Shown: one piece after another, positions 16,738-25,058 of the stretch
Position numbering within the stretch: position 1 is the stretch's first letter
How the letters are laid out: each line of letters begins with the position of its first letter
Assembly: GCA_013213745.1 (NCBI GenBank)
Contig: JABSQH010000008.1
Coordinates: 1 to 64,000 of the forward strand
DNA from: Ilumatobacteraceae bacterium
GTDB taxonomy: Bacteria > Actinomycetota > Acidimicrobiia > Acidimicrobiales > Ilumatobacteraceae
Direction of reading: 5' to 3'
Length of the DNA: 64,000 bases
Translations under genes and position numbers: made by a program
Notes under the pieces: generated by a model
Told to the model about the DNA's origin: nothing
Seen by the model: only the letters and a program-made list of their open reading frames with translations
Database searches by the model: none

Positions 16738-18135
16738 GTGCATACCGGCACAGCGATCGGCGACGGCGTCGTGGTCGGTTTGGCGGCGGCGGTGGCCGGT
16801 GCGGTGGCGACTCGCTCGCCGGTGGGTGCGATCGCCCTGGCGGGCCTCGTCGTGGGCGCGCTGCTCGTGTGTCGCCAGCCGCGCGTCGCACTCATCGCCG
16901 TCGTGCTCATTCCGGTCGCCGCCGAGCGCAGCGATCGGGCGTGGGCAGGATTGCGGCCCCACACGCTCGGTCCGTTTGCGGGCCTGGTGCGGGTGGTCGA
17001 TGACCCACAACCGTTCGGCTCGGCGACGAGGGTGCTGATCGAGGTCGACGGTGAGCGTTTCGAGGTGTGGGCGCGAGCCTTCTCCCAGCAGATGCGCGTC
17101 GACGGCTGGCAGGCCGGCGAACGGGTCGTCGTGGTCGGCGAGCGAATCGAGCTGCAGCCGGATCGAGTGAGTCGCGTGGCCTGGCAGCACGTGGTCGGTG
17201 AGTTCGCCCTCGACTGGTCGGGCGACGCGCACGCGGGTTCGGCGATTGCCCGCTCGACCAATCGCGTCCGTGACCTCATCGGCGACGCGTCGTCGGTGAT
17301 ACCCACGCCCCTCGGCGCGCTCTATCGCGGGCTCGTGATCGGCGACGATCGCGATCAGCCGCGAGTGATGATCGACCGTTTCCGAGCGACGGGATTGTCA
17401 CATCTCACTGCGGTGTCCGGCCAAAACGTCGCCTTTGTCCTGTTGGCGGCCGGCGTGCTGTTGCGTCGGCTCTCGCCGTGGCCGCGCCTCGTCGCCACGG
17501 TGTTGCTGATCGCGTGGTTCGTGGCGCTCACCAGATTCGAACCGTCGATACTGCGCGCCGGGGTGATGGCCGGGTTCTCGGCGTTGGCGTTCACGACGGG
17601 CGGTGAGCGGTCGTCGGTGCGCCTGTTGGCGTGGGCGGTGATCGCCTTGCTGCTGATCGATCCGCTCCTGGCGTGGTCGATCGGGTTCTGGTTGTCGGTC
17701 GGCGCGACGCTCGGTGTCTGTGCGCTGACTCGTCCGCTGCAGCGGTTGTTTCGAGGGCCGGCCTGGTGGGCCGGTTCGCTGGCGATCACGCTCGGGGCGC
17801 AGGTTGGTGTGGCAGTGCCTGCCGTGCTTGTGTTCGGCCGGCTGCCGCTGGTGAGCGTCCCGGCCAACCTGCTCGCAGGCCCAGTTGCCGGGGCGGTGAT
17901 GCTATTTGGGTTGCCGGCGGGGCTGCTAGCGGGAGCTCTGCCGCCGGTGGCCCCCGCAGTCATGGCGCCGATCACCGCGGGTACCGCGTGGGTCGATGCG
18001 GTCTCGCGGGTGGCGGTGCACCTTGAGCCGGCGGACCCATGGCCGTGGATCGGCTGGGCGATCCTCATGTTCGTGCTTGCGGTACGGGTGCTGCGCCGGC
18101 CTCGTGGTCTGGCGGACGAGAATCTCGATCGTTAA
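16738..18135 (+). CDS. comEC: ComEC/Rec2-type DNA channel protein lacking the nuclease domain
   Basis: A 465-residue multipass membrane protein. After N-terminal helices (GDGVVVGLAAAVAGAVA) and a soluble OB-like region (GLVRVVDDPQPFGSA to about 165), the conserved ComEC competence domain appears: GLVIGDD, FRATGLSHLTAVSGQNVAF near residue 220, then about eight helices. The common C-terminal metallo-beta-lactamase domain is absent; the protein stops after RVLRRPRGLADENLDR. GTG 16738 is the closest start to the divergent small gene. It is predicted to import single-stranded DNA across the membrane. Confidence 0.84.
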   Translation: MHTGTAIGDGVVVGLAAAVAGAVATRSPVGAIALAGLVVGALLVCRQPRVALIAVVLIPVAAERSDRAWAGLRPHTLGPFAGLVRVVDDPQPFGSATRVLIEVDGERFEVWARAFSQQMRVDGWQAGERVVVVGERIELQPDRVSRVAWQHVVGEFALDWSGDAHAGSAIARSTNRVRDLIGDASSVIPTPLGALYRGLVIGDDRDQPRVMIDRFRATGLSHLTAVSGQNVAFVLLAAGVLLRRLSPWPRLVATVLLIAWFVALTRFEPSILRAGVMAGFSALAFTTGGERSSVRLLAWAVIALLLIDPLLAWSIGFWLSVGATLGVCALTRPLQRLFRGPAWWAGSLAITLGAQVGVAVPAVLVFGRLPLVSVPANLLAGPVAGAVMLFGLPAGLLAGALPPVAPAVMAPITAGTAWVDAVSRVAVHLEPADPWPWIGWAILMFVLAVRVLRRPRGLADENLDR

Positions 18136-18159
18136 ACCCGACTCCGGTCGTCGTCCGCG

Positions 18160-18275
18160 GACCGCGAGCTCGTCATGGCAGGCGAGCGCCGCAGCCTGAG
18201 GTGCCCGATCCCACAGCGCCGTGTGGCCTTCGATGTCGGTGAAGAAGAACGTCACCGTTCCCGTTGGGGCCCCTC
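18160..18275 (-). pseudogene. class III nucleotide cyclase domain fragment
   Basis: Inside the 343-bp stretch 18136-18478, which has no intact gene, the minus strand encodes GTVTFFFTDIEGHTALWDRA and then a run ending HDELAVR. This is the start of a class III adenylate/guanylate cyclase domain as in cyclase-ATPase-TPR regulators (usual form GTVTFLFTDIEGSTRLWE). It ends after about 38 residues where the next conserved block should begin. The metal-binding Asp is present but the remaining catalytic residues are missing. Remnant only. Confidence 0.65.
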
Positions 18276-18478
18276 CATGGCCACGATTCGCGCGCCGCCT
18301 GCTCCGCATGACGATCGCAGGGGTGCGCGTCGGAGGCCGCGTCGCGGCCGATCCGCCGCGGCGTACGGCCCGTGTCCGAGTTGTGGCCGGGCGAACGTGC
18401 CGGGCGCGGAGGCCAACCGTTGCCGCCGGCCCGGTGGTTTGACGGCGCAGCAGTACGGGCTGGAGAATCGGCACGGCT

Positions 18479-19438
18479 ATGGCGATCCACCTGTTGACCG
18501 GCGACGACGAAGGGTTGTTGCGCACCGCCGTACACGATCTCGTGGACGAGCTCGTGGGCGACGGCGATCGCTCGATGATGGTCGACGAGTTCGACGACGA
18601 GGAGTACGAACTCACAGCCGTGGTCGACGCGGCCCAAACCCCGCCGTTTCTCACCGACATGCGCGTGGTGGTCGCTCGGGGGATCGGCAGGTTCACCGCC
18701 GACGATGCCGCTGGTTTGGTTGCCTATCTCGACAACCCGCTCGACACGACTCACCTCGTACTCGCCGGCGGTGGGGGGCGTATCGCGAAGAAGGTCACCG
18801 ATGGCGCCAAGGCCGCAGGGGCCGTGACCAACGTGTCACCGCCGACGCGCGCCAAGGAGCGGTCGTCGTGGATCGCCGATCGGATCAAGGAGTCAGGCCT
18901 CAAGATCCGAGGAGGAGCGCAGGCGCAACTGGGGGAGTGGCTCGGCGAGGATGCCGGCCGGCTCGACGGCATTCTGGCAACGCTGCGCGCCGCCTACGGC
19001 GACGGTCGGACGCTCGACATCGCCGACATCGAGCCGTACCTCGGCGACGCCGGCGGTGTCCCACCGTGGGACTTTACCGATGCCATCGACGCTGGACGGA
19101 CGACCGATGCGCTCGAACTGCTGGGCAGGATGACGCACGCTGGCGGACGCCATCCGCTGCAGGTGATGTCGATATTGCACAACCACTACGGCACTCTTGC
19201 GGCGCTCGATGGCGCCGACGCCCGTTCAGAACAGGACGTGATGGCGCTGACCGGCATCAAGTCGGCCTATCCGGCCAAGAAGGCGTTGCAGAACTCGCGC
19301 CGGCTCGGTGGTGATGCCGTGCGTCGCGCCGTCGGGTTGCTCGCCGAGGCCGATCTCGACCTGCGCGGCGCGCGTGAGCTCCCCGATGGGGTCGTGATGG
19401 AAGTGCTCGTCGCCCGCTTGTCGCGGTTGCGGCGATAG
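18479..19438 (+). CDS. holA: DNA polymerase III subunit delta
   Basis: A 319-residue HolA protein, the clamp-loader subunit that opens the beta sliding clamp. The N-terminal region (IHLLTGDDEGLLRTAVHDLV), the VDAAQTPPFLTDMRVVVARG block, the AKERSSWIADRIKESGL region and the C-terminal helical collar (HPLQVMSILHNHYGTL, then LAEADLDLRGARELPDGVVM) are all recognisable. The position after comEC and opposite rpsT is the common actinobacterial arrangement. Confidence 0.92.
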   Translation: MAIHLLTGDDEGLLRTAVHDLVDELVGDGDRSMMVDEFDDEEYELTAVVDAAQTPPFLTDMRVVVARGIGRFTADDAAGLVAYLDNPLDTTHLVLAGGGGRIAKKVTDGAKAAGAVTNVSPPTRAKERSSWIADRIKESGLKIRGGAQAQLGEWLGEDAGRLDGILATLRAAYGDGRTLDIADIEPYLGDAGGVPPWDFTDAIDAGRTTDALELLGRMTHAGGRHPLQVMSILHNHYGTLAALDGADARSEQDVMALTGIKSAYPAKKALQNSRRLGGDAVRRAVGLLAEADLDLRGARELPDGVVMEVLVARLSRLRR

Positions 19439-19455
19439 CCGAGCGCTCGCTCGGC
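19438..19455. terminator. hairpin between convergent holA and rpsT
   Basis: GCCGAGCG-CT-CGCTCGGC is a perfect 8-bp stem that starts in the last base of the holA stop codon. It lies between the convergent holA and rpsT genes, whose ends are 40 bases apart. Probably a bidirectional terminator, without a clear U tract. Confidence 0.6.
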
Positions 19456-19478
19456 CTGCGGTCGTGGCGGCGCCGGGG

Positions 19479-19733
19479 TCAGGACCCGGCGTTGACCTGC
19501 TTCATCAGACGGGCCTTCTTGCGGGCCGCCGTGTTCTTGTGAATGACACCCTTGGAGGCGGCCATGTCGATGCGCTTGATGGCCAGGCGCACGTCTTCCG
19601 CATTGGCATCGGTGCCGATGGAGTCGACCGCGACCTTCTGGCGGGTCTTCAGCTCGGCCTTGACCGCCTTGTTGCGCTCGTTGCGCTTGGCGTTGGTGAT
19701 GTTGCGCTTCTTTTGGCTCTTGATGTTGGCCAC
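19479..19733 (-). CDS. rpsT: 30S ribosomal protein S20
   Basis: An 84-residue, strongly basic helical protein that binds 16S rRNA. The start is GTG 19733 (VANIKSQKKRNITNAKRNER) with an AGAAGG ribosome site a few bases upstream; a longer frame to 19778 adds residues with no homology. The C-terminus KGVIHKNTAARKKARLMKQV is the conserved end of S20. It is convergent with holA and divergent from lepA. Confidence 0.96.
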   Translation of the reverse strand: MANIKSQKKRNITNAKRNERNKAVKAELKTRQKVAVDSIGTDANAEDVRLAIKRIDMAASKGVIHKNTAARKKARLMKQVNAGS

Positions 19734-19850
19734 GGGGTCAAACCTTCTGCGTACGTCGATTTTCCGGACAAACGACATCTCCGGAACGGCTGGTAGATGC
19801 TACCGGCGGGCCCGGAAGCGCCCAACGTCGGCCGATAGCGTGGAGTCGTC

Positions 19851-21650
19851 ATGGCGCACCCCCCGGTCGACCCCGACCGCATTCGCAACTTCTCGATCAT
19901 CGCCCATATCGACCATGGCAAGTCGACGCTGAGCGACCGGATCCTGGAAATCACGGGCGCCGTCGAAGCACGCGACATGCGCAGCCAGTTTCTCGACTCG
20001 ATGGATCTCGAACGCGAGCGGGGGATCACCATCAAGGCGCAGAACGTCCGTGTCGAGTGGAAGGGCGACATCTTTCACCTGATCGACACCCCCGGCCACG
20101 TCGACTTCGGCTACGAGGTCAGCCGCTCGCTGGCCGCCTGCGAGGGCGTGGTGTTGGTGGTCGATGCCGCCCAAGGCATCGAGGCGCAGACGCTCGCGAA
20201 CTGCTACCTGGCACTGGAACACGACCTCGAGATCGTGGCCGCACTGAACAAGATCGACCTGCCCGCCGCCGAGCCGGAGCGCTACGCCGCTGAGATCGAA
20301 ACGGTGCTCGGCATTCCAGCCGACGAGATCATCCACATGTCGGCCAAGACCGGCGAAGGCGTACCCGACCTGCTCGACGCCGTCGCCGAACGCATCCCAG
20401 CCCCGGTTGGCGAACTCGATGCACCGCTGCAGGGCCTCATCTTCGACTCGCAATTCGACCAGTACCGCGGCGTCGTCTCGTCGATTCGCGTCGTCAATGG
20501 CCGCCTGCGTTCCGGCGCCAAGCTCACCTTCATGCAGGCCGGCGCCAATCACGAAGCAATCGAGATCGGTGTGCGCAGCCCGGAGCCGACCCCGATCGAC
20601 GAGCTCGGACCCGGCGAAGTCGGTTACCTCATCGCAGGGATCAAAGACGTCGGCGATGCTCGATCCGGCGAGACGGTCACCACCGCCTCAGACGGTGCAC
20701 CCGAGGCGTTGCCCGGCTATCGCGATCCAAAGCCGATGGTGTTCTCCGGGCTGTTCCCGATCGACGGTGACGACTTCGAAACGTTGCGCGAGTCGCTCGA
20801 GAAGCTCAAGCTCAACGACGCCTCGATCACCTACACCCCCGAATCGTCCGGCGCACTTGGGTTCGGGTTCCGCTGCGGCTTTCTCGGGCTCTTGCACATG
20901 GAGATCGTCAAGGAGCGGCTCGAGCGCGAGTTCGGCCTAGCGCTCATCGCCACGGCGCCGAGCGTCGAGTACCGGGTGACGCGCACCGACGGTACGACCG
21001 AGGTGGTCGACAACCCTGCCGACATGCCCGAAATCCAGAAGCTCGACTCGGTCGAAGAGCCGTTCTTCCGTGTGTCGATCATCACGCCCACCGAATTCAC
21101 CGGTCCGCTGATGGAGTTGTGCCAGAGCCGGCGCGGCGAGATGAAGAAGATGGAGTACCTCTCGCCCGAGCGGGTCGAGCTGGTGTACGAGCTACCGCTG
21201 GCCGAGGTGGTCGTCGACTTCTTCGATCAGATGAAGTCGCGTACCAAGGGCTACGCCAGCCTCGACTACGAACTCGCTGGATACCGCCCATCGAACCTCG
21301 TGAAGGTCGACCTGCTGCTCAACGGAATCCCCGCCGATGCCTTCTCCACGATCGTGCACCGAGACAGCGCCTACGAGTACGGGCGGCGGATGTGCGAGAA
21401 GCTGAAAGAGCTGATTCCACGGCAGATGTTCGACGTGCCGATCCAGGCCGCCATCGGCGGCAAGATCATCTCTCGCGAGACCGTCAAGGCAAAGCGCAAA
21501 GACGTGCTCGCCAAGTGCTACGGCGGCGACATCACGCGCAAGCGCAAGCTCCTCGAGAAGCAGAAAGAGGGCAAGAAGAAGATGAAGTCGATCGGGCGTG
21601 TCGAAGTGCCTGGCGACGTGTTCATCAACGCCTTGAAGCTCGACGAGTGA
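19851..21650 (+). CDS. lepA: elongation factor 4 (LepA)
   Basis: A 599-residue ribosome-bound GTPase that back-translocates stalled ribosomes and aids 30S assembly. G motifs: AHIDHGKST (P-loop, residue 19 on), RGITIKAQ (switch I), DTPGHVDF and NKIDLP. Domain II, the EF-G-like domains III and V and the LepA-specific C-terminus ([33 protein letters not shown]) are present in order. Full length. Confidence 0.97.
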   Translation: MAHPPVDPDRIRNFSIIAHIDHGKSTLSDRILEITGAVEARDMRSQFLDSMDLERERGITIKAQNVRVEWKGDIFHLIDTPGHVDFGYEVSRSLAACEGVVLVVDAAQGIEAQTLANCYLALEHDLEIVAALNKIDLPAAEPERYAAEIETVLGIPADEIIHMSAKTGEGVPDLLDAVAERIPAPVGELDAPLQGLIFDSQFDQYRGVVSSIRVVNGRLRSGAKLTFMQAGANHEAIEIGVRSPEPTPIDELGPGEVGYLIAGIKDVGDARSGETVTTASDGAPEALPGYRDPKPMVFSGLFPIDGDDFETLRESLEKLKLNDASITYTPESSGALGFGFRCGFLGLLHMEIVKERLEREFGLALIATAPSVEYRVTRTDGTTEVVDNPADMPEIQKLDSVEEPFFRVSIITPTEFTGPLMELCQSRRGEMKKMEYLSPERVELVYELPLAEVVVDFFDQMKSRTKGYASLDYELAGYRPSNLVKVDLLLNGIPADAFSTIVHRDSAYEYGRRMCEKLKELIPRQMFDVPIQAAIGGKIISRETVKAKRKDVLAKCYGGDITRKRKLLEKQKEGKKKMKSIGRVEVPGDVFINALKLDE

Positions 21651-21675
21651 GGCGCGCGAGACGGGGTCTCGCCTC

Positions 21676-23529
21676 GTGAGCACCACGTCGGAGGACTCGC
21701 CGAGCGACTCGTCGTCTGAAAGGGAGCGGCCAGCGACGCCGCTGGCGACGCCGACGCAGACGCCCCCGGCAGGACGCATCGCCCGGTCGGCGATGTTTCG
21801 TTCGCTGCGCTACCGCAACGCCCGCCTGTTCTTCACCGGGTTGGCGATCTCCAACGTCGGCACGTGGCTGCAACTCACGGCGATGTCGCTGCTCGTGTAT
21901 CGCATCACGGGCGAGGCCACCGCAGTCGGCATCACGGTCGCGTTGCAGTTCCTCCCGATGCTGCTGCTCGGAGCGTGGGCCGGAGCGGTCGCCGACGGCG
22001 TCGATCGCCGCAAGATGGCCATCCTCACGCAGAGCGGGCTCGCCGCGCAGGCCCTGCTGCTCGGCGTGCTCGACCTGTCTGGCGTGGTCAACCTCGGAAT
22101 CGTGTACGTGCTCTCGCTCGTGCTCGGCGTGGTCAACGCCTTCGACAACCCCGCACGGCGAGCGCTGGTGACCGAGCTGGTCGATGCACCCGACATCCCG
22201 AACGCCACTTCGCTGAACACCGCCGTGATGACCGGCTCACGCATTTTCGGGCCGGCGCTCGCGGCTGCGCTTGTCTCGCTGGTCGGCACCGGCTGGTGCT
22301 TCATGTTCAACGGCATCACGTTCTCGGCGATCATCGTGTCGCTGGTGATGATCCGGCCCGCCGAGATGTTCCGGATGCCGCGTCGACCGAAGGGCGGCAA
22401 GCCAGTCCGCGAGGCGCTGGGCTGGATCAGCGGGCGCAACGACATGGTCGTCGTCTTCGTCACCTTGGTGATCATCTCCACCTTCGCCTTCAACCAGCAG
22501 GTGGTATTGCCCAAACTGGCCGACCGCAAGTGGGGGAGCGACGACGCGTTCGGCTTCGTGCTCGCCGTGATGTCGGTCGGGTCGTTGATCGGCTCGCTAC
22601 TGACGGCGCGGTTTCAACGCGTGACGCACCGGTGGATGATGAACAGCGCTGTCGTGTTGGCGTTGTCCGGGTTCGGGTTGGCCTGGGCCCCAAACCTGTG
22701 GGTGGCCTTTGCCTGGGCGGTGCCGATGGGCATCGGCGGCGCCGGGTTCATCGCTGGCGCCAATGCGATCACACAACAAGAAGCTCCAAGCGACATGCGC
22801 AGCCGGCTGATGGCCCTCCAGGCGGTTGCCTTTCTCGGGTCGACACCGATCGGCGGGCCGATCACCGGAGTGATCGCCGACACGGTCAGCGCCGAGTGGG
22901 CGTTGGCCTACGGCAGCGTGATCACGCTTGCGACGGTCGGCTGGGCAATCTGGTTCTCGCGACGACGCGTTGTGGGTCATGCTGGAGCCATGCATGCGAC
23001 CCGTGATCAACTCGACGACCACATCGACACGATCCAGGCCGCGCCGTCGTCGAACGGCACGCTCGAGCTGGTCGTATCGCGACCGGAGGTGGGTGAGCGT
23101 GACGTCCTCGACGTCGGCGAGCTGCGACCTGGTGTCGGACTGGTCGGCGACAACTACGTCACCCGGGGCAGCCGCGAGACCGACGACGGCTCGGCGCATC
23201 CGGAAGCCGAACTCAACATCATGAGTGCCCGCTCGCTGGCGGCCGTCAGCGACGACCGCACCCGCTGGCCATTGGCCGGCGACCAGCTCATCGTCGACAT
23301 CGACCTGTCGACCGAGAACCTGCCCGCTGGCACCCGTTTGCAGGTGGGCGGCGCCGTCATCGAGGTCACCGCCAAGCCGCACAACGGCTGCGCCAAGTTC
23401 GCCCAACGGTTCGGCCAAGACGCCGCTCGTTGGGTGAACTCACGTAAGGATCTGCGCCTGCGCGGCATCAACGCCATCGTCGTCGAGGCCGGCGAGGTCC
23501 GCCCTGGCGACACCATCACCAAGCTCTAG
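21676..23529 (+). CDS. MFS transporter fused to a MOSC domain
   Basis: A 617-residue protein. Residues about 35-430 form a 12-helix major facilitator of the EntS/MDR type: RYRNARLFFTGLAISNVGTW, GAWAGAVADGVDRRKMAI, NAFDNPARRALVTELV. Residues about 440-617 are a MOSC domain: MSARSLAAV, GDQLIVDIDLSTENLPAGTR, the conserved Cys in PHNGCAKFAQRFG and LRLRGINAIVV. MOSC domains carry sulfur or bind molybdopterin-type or N-hydroxylated ligands. The join is in frame with no stop. An internal ATG at MHATRDQL preceded by GGAG could also make MOSC alone. Confidence 0.85.
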   Translation: MSTTSEDSPSDSSSERERPATPLATPTQTPPAGRIARSAMFRSLRYRNARLFFTGLAISNVGTWLQLTAMSLLVYRITGEATAVGITVALQFLPMLLLGAWAGAVADGVDRRKMAILTQSGLAAQALLLGVLDLSGVVNLGIVYVLSLVLGVVNAFDNPARRALVTELVDAPDIPNATSLNTAVMTGSRIFGPALAAALVSLVGTGWCFMFNGITFSAIIVSLVMIRPAEMFRMPRRPKGGKPVREALGWISGRNDMVVVFVTLVIISTFAFNQQVVLPKLADRKWGSDDAFGFVLAVMSVGSLIGSLLTARFQRVTHRWMMNSAVVLALSGFGLAWAPNLWVAFAWAVPMGIGGAGFIAGANAITQQEAPSDMRSRLMALQAVAFLGSTPIGGPITGVIADTVSAEWALAYGSVITLATVGWAIWFSRRRVVGHAGAMHATRDQLDDHIDTIQAAPSSNGTLELVVSRPEVGERDVLDVGELRPGVGLVGDNYVTRGSRETDDGSAHPEAELNIMSARSLAAVSDDRTRWPLAGDQLIVDIDLSTENLPAGTRLQVGGAVIEVTAKPHNGCAKFAQRFGQDAARWVNSRKDLRLRGINAIVVEAGEVRPGDTITKL

Positions 23530-23558
23530 CGACCCACCACCAAGCTCTAGCGACCCAC
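23517..23558 (+). repeat. perfect 21-bp tandem duplication at the MFS-MOSC stop
   Basis: A 21-base unit (CACCAAGCTCTAGCGACCCA plus C) occurs at 23517-23537 and again at 23538-23558 without a mismatch. The first copy contains the last codons and TAG stop of the MFS-MOSC gene. The identity suggests a recent slippage or repair duplication. Confidence 0.85.
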
Positions 23559-23560
23559 AC

Positions 23561-23667
23561 CCGAAATTGTCGCGGTGGCGTGCGTTTTGCGCACGGAGTT
23601 CCCGACAATTCAGTCGACCTGGAGCCGACACTCCGAAATTGTTGCGGTGGCGTGCGTTTTGCGCACC
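23561..23667 (+). repeat. paired 34-bp hairpin-containing repeat
   Basis: Two copies (23561-23594 and 23633-23666) of a 34-base element beginning CCGAAATTGT, differing at one base (C/T at position 11), are spaced 72 bp apart. Each contains GTGCG-TTTTG-CGCAC, a 5-bp stem-loop. The first copy also carries AATTGTCG, matched in reverse by CGACAATT at 23603-23610. They look like REP-type intergenic elements rather than coding sequence. The 199-bp gap 23530-23728 between the MFS-MOSC gene and photolyase holds nothing else. Confidence 0.7.
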
Positions 23668-23728
23668 GATTCCCCGGTTTTTCGGGGTGGGATCGGGCGC
23701 GTGCTGGTTGGTGGGGTACAACCTCTGG

Positions 23729-25045
23729 ATGGCGAGCGGGTCGACAGCGATCATGTGGTTTCGGCGAGACCTCCGGCTTGCCGACCACCCCGCACTGTGT
23801 GCGGCTGCGGCCGAACACGACGTGATCGTGCCCGTATTCGTGGTCGACCCGGCGTTCGCGCGTGCGGGCGCACCACGGCGAGCGTTCCTGCACGATTGCC
23901 TCACCTCTCTCGATACAGCGATCGGTGCGCAGGGTGGCCGTCTCGTGATCCGTCATGGCGATCCGGTCGAGATGGTGCCGCAACTGGCAAACGAGGTCGA
24001 CGCAACGGCGGTGTACGTGACCCGCGACTACGGGCCGTACGGTCGTCGGCGCGACGGGGCGGTCGGAACTGCACTCGCTGCGCACGAGCGTGCCCTGCGC
24101 GGCGTCGGCAGTCCGTATGCGGTGATGCCCGGTGGCGTACGCAAGGACGACGGGACCCCGTACGCAGTGTTCACGCCATTCTCCAAACGTTGGCGAGCCC
24201 ACGGCTGGGACGCCCCACTCGACGTCCCCAGCGACGTTCGCTGGGGAACCGCGCAGAGCGACGCGCTCGCCGACCGGCCCGATCCCGGCTGCGACCTGCC
24301 CTCCGCCGGCGAAGACAGCGCTCACGATCGATGGGCGACCTTTCTCGGTGACGGACTCGACCGATATGCCGACGATCGAGACACGCCGTCGGTTACTGGC
24401 ACCAGCCAACTCTCCCCGGCGTTGCGATGGGGCACGATCCACCCCCGACAGCTCCTCGCCGACCTCGATGCTTCGGGGGCGGGTTCCAAGGCGCACACCG
24501 TGTTCTCCAGTGAGCTCGCGTGGCGTGACTTCTATGCCGATGTGTTGTTCGAACAGCCGCACACGGCTTGGCAGAACCTCAACGCTTCCATGGATGCGAT
24601 GGTCGTCGACCGCGACGCCGACGCGCGACGGCGGTTCGAGCGATGGGCCACGGGCACCACCGGCTTCGGCATCGTCGACGCCGGGATGCGCCAGCTCGCG
24701 GCCACCGGGTGGATGCACAACCGGGTGCGGATGATCGTCGCCAGTTTCCTGGTGAAGGATCTCCATCTGCCGTGGCAGTGGGGCGCCGCGCATTTCATGG
24801 CCCACCTCGTCGATGGCGATCTCGCCTCGAACAACCATGGGTGGCAATGGGCGGCAGGTACGGGAACCGACGCCGCGCCGTACTTCCGGGTGTTCAATCC
24901 CACGACCCAGCAGGAGCGCTACGACCCCAACGGCGACTACGTCGCTCGGTGGGTGATCGAGCCGGTCGAGCCGATGCTCGACCACAAAACCGAGCGCGAG
25001 GAAGCGCTGCGGCGCCTCGGGCTCCTGAAGGCTGGCGCTCGGTAG
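23729..25045 (+). CDS. phr: deoxyribodipyrimidine photolyase (cryptochrome/photolyase family)
   Basis: A 438-residue flavoprotein. The N-terminal antenna domain opens with AIMWFRRDLRLADHPAL. The C-terminal FAD domain shows SQLSPALRWGTIHPRQ, FSSELAWRDFYADVLF, TGFGIVDAGMRQLAATGWMH, NRVRMIVASFLVKDLHLPW, a GDLASNNHGWQWAAGTGTDA block and PYFRVFNP, all hallmarks of class I CPD photolyases. It repairs UV dimers with blue light. ATG 23729 is chosen because the upstream extension runs through the 34-bp repeats. Its end carries half of the CIRCE-like site of hrcA. Confidence 0.92.
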   Translation: MASGSTAIMWFRRDLRLADHPALCAAAAEHDVIVPVFVVDPAFARAGAPRRAFLHDCLTSLDTAIGAQGGRLVIRHGDPVEMVPQLANEVDATAVYVTRDYGPYGRRRDGAVGTALAAHERALRGVGSPYAVMPGGVRKDDGTPYAVFTPFSKRWRAHGWDAPLDVPSDVRWGTAQSDALADRPDPGCDLPSAGEDSAHDRWATFLGDGLDRYADDRDTPSVTGTSQLSPALRWGTIHPRQLLADLDASGAGSKAHTVFSSELAWRDFYADVLFEQPHTAWQNLNASMDAMVVDRDADARRRFERWATGTTGFGIVDAGMRQLAATGWMHNRVRMIVASFLVKDLHLPWQWGAAHFMAHLVDGDLASNNHGWQWAAGTGTDAAPYFRVFNPTTQQERYDPNGDYVARWVIEPVEPMLDHKTEREEALRRLGLLKAGAR

Positions 25046-25058
25046 GCTTGAGTGCCAA
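25032..25058 (+). promoter_or_regulatory. CIRCE-like HrcA operator
   Basis: CTGGCGCTC, nine bases, then GAGTGCCAA, ending exactly at the base before the hrcA ATG (25059). The canonical CIRCE is TTAGCACTC-N9-GAGTGCTAA: the right arm matches 8 of 9, the left 6 of 9, with exact spacing. The left arm lies in the last codons of the photolyase gene. HrcA would repress hrcA-dnaJ from here and release it on heat shock. Confidence 0.65.

Noticed and set aside
18175-19314. A 379-codon plus-strand frame over holA
   Set aside because: Arg/Gly-rich shadow in a different frame from holA, which has full homology.
23561-23667. The 34-bp repeat pair as a CRISPR array
   Set aside because: Only two copies, the 38-bp interval has no third repeat, no cas genes are near, and the repeat is imperfect.
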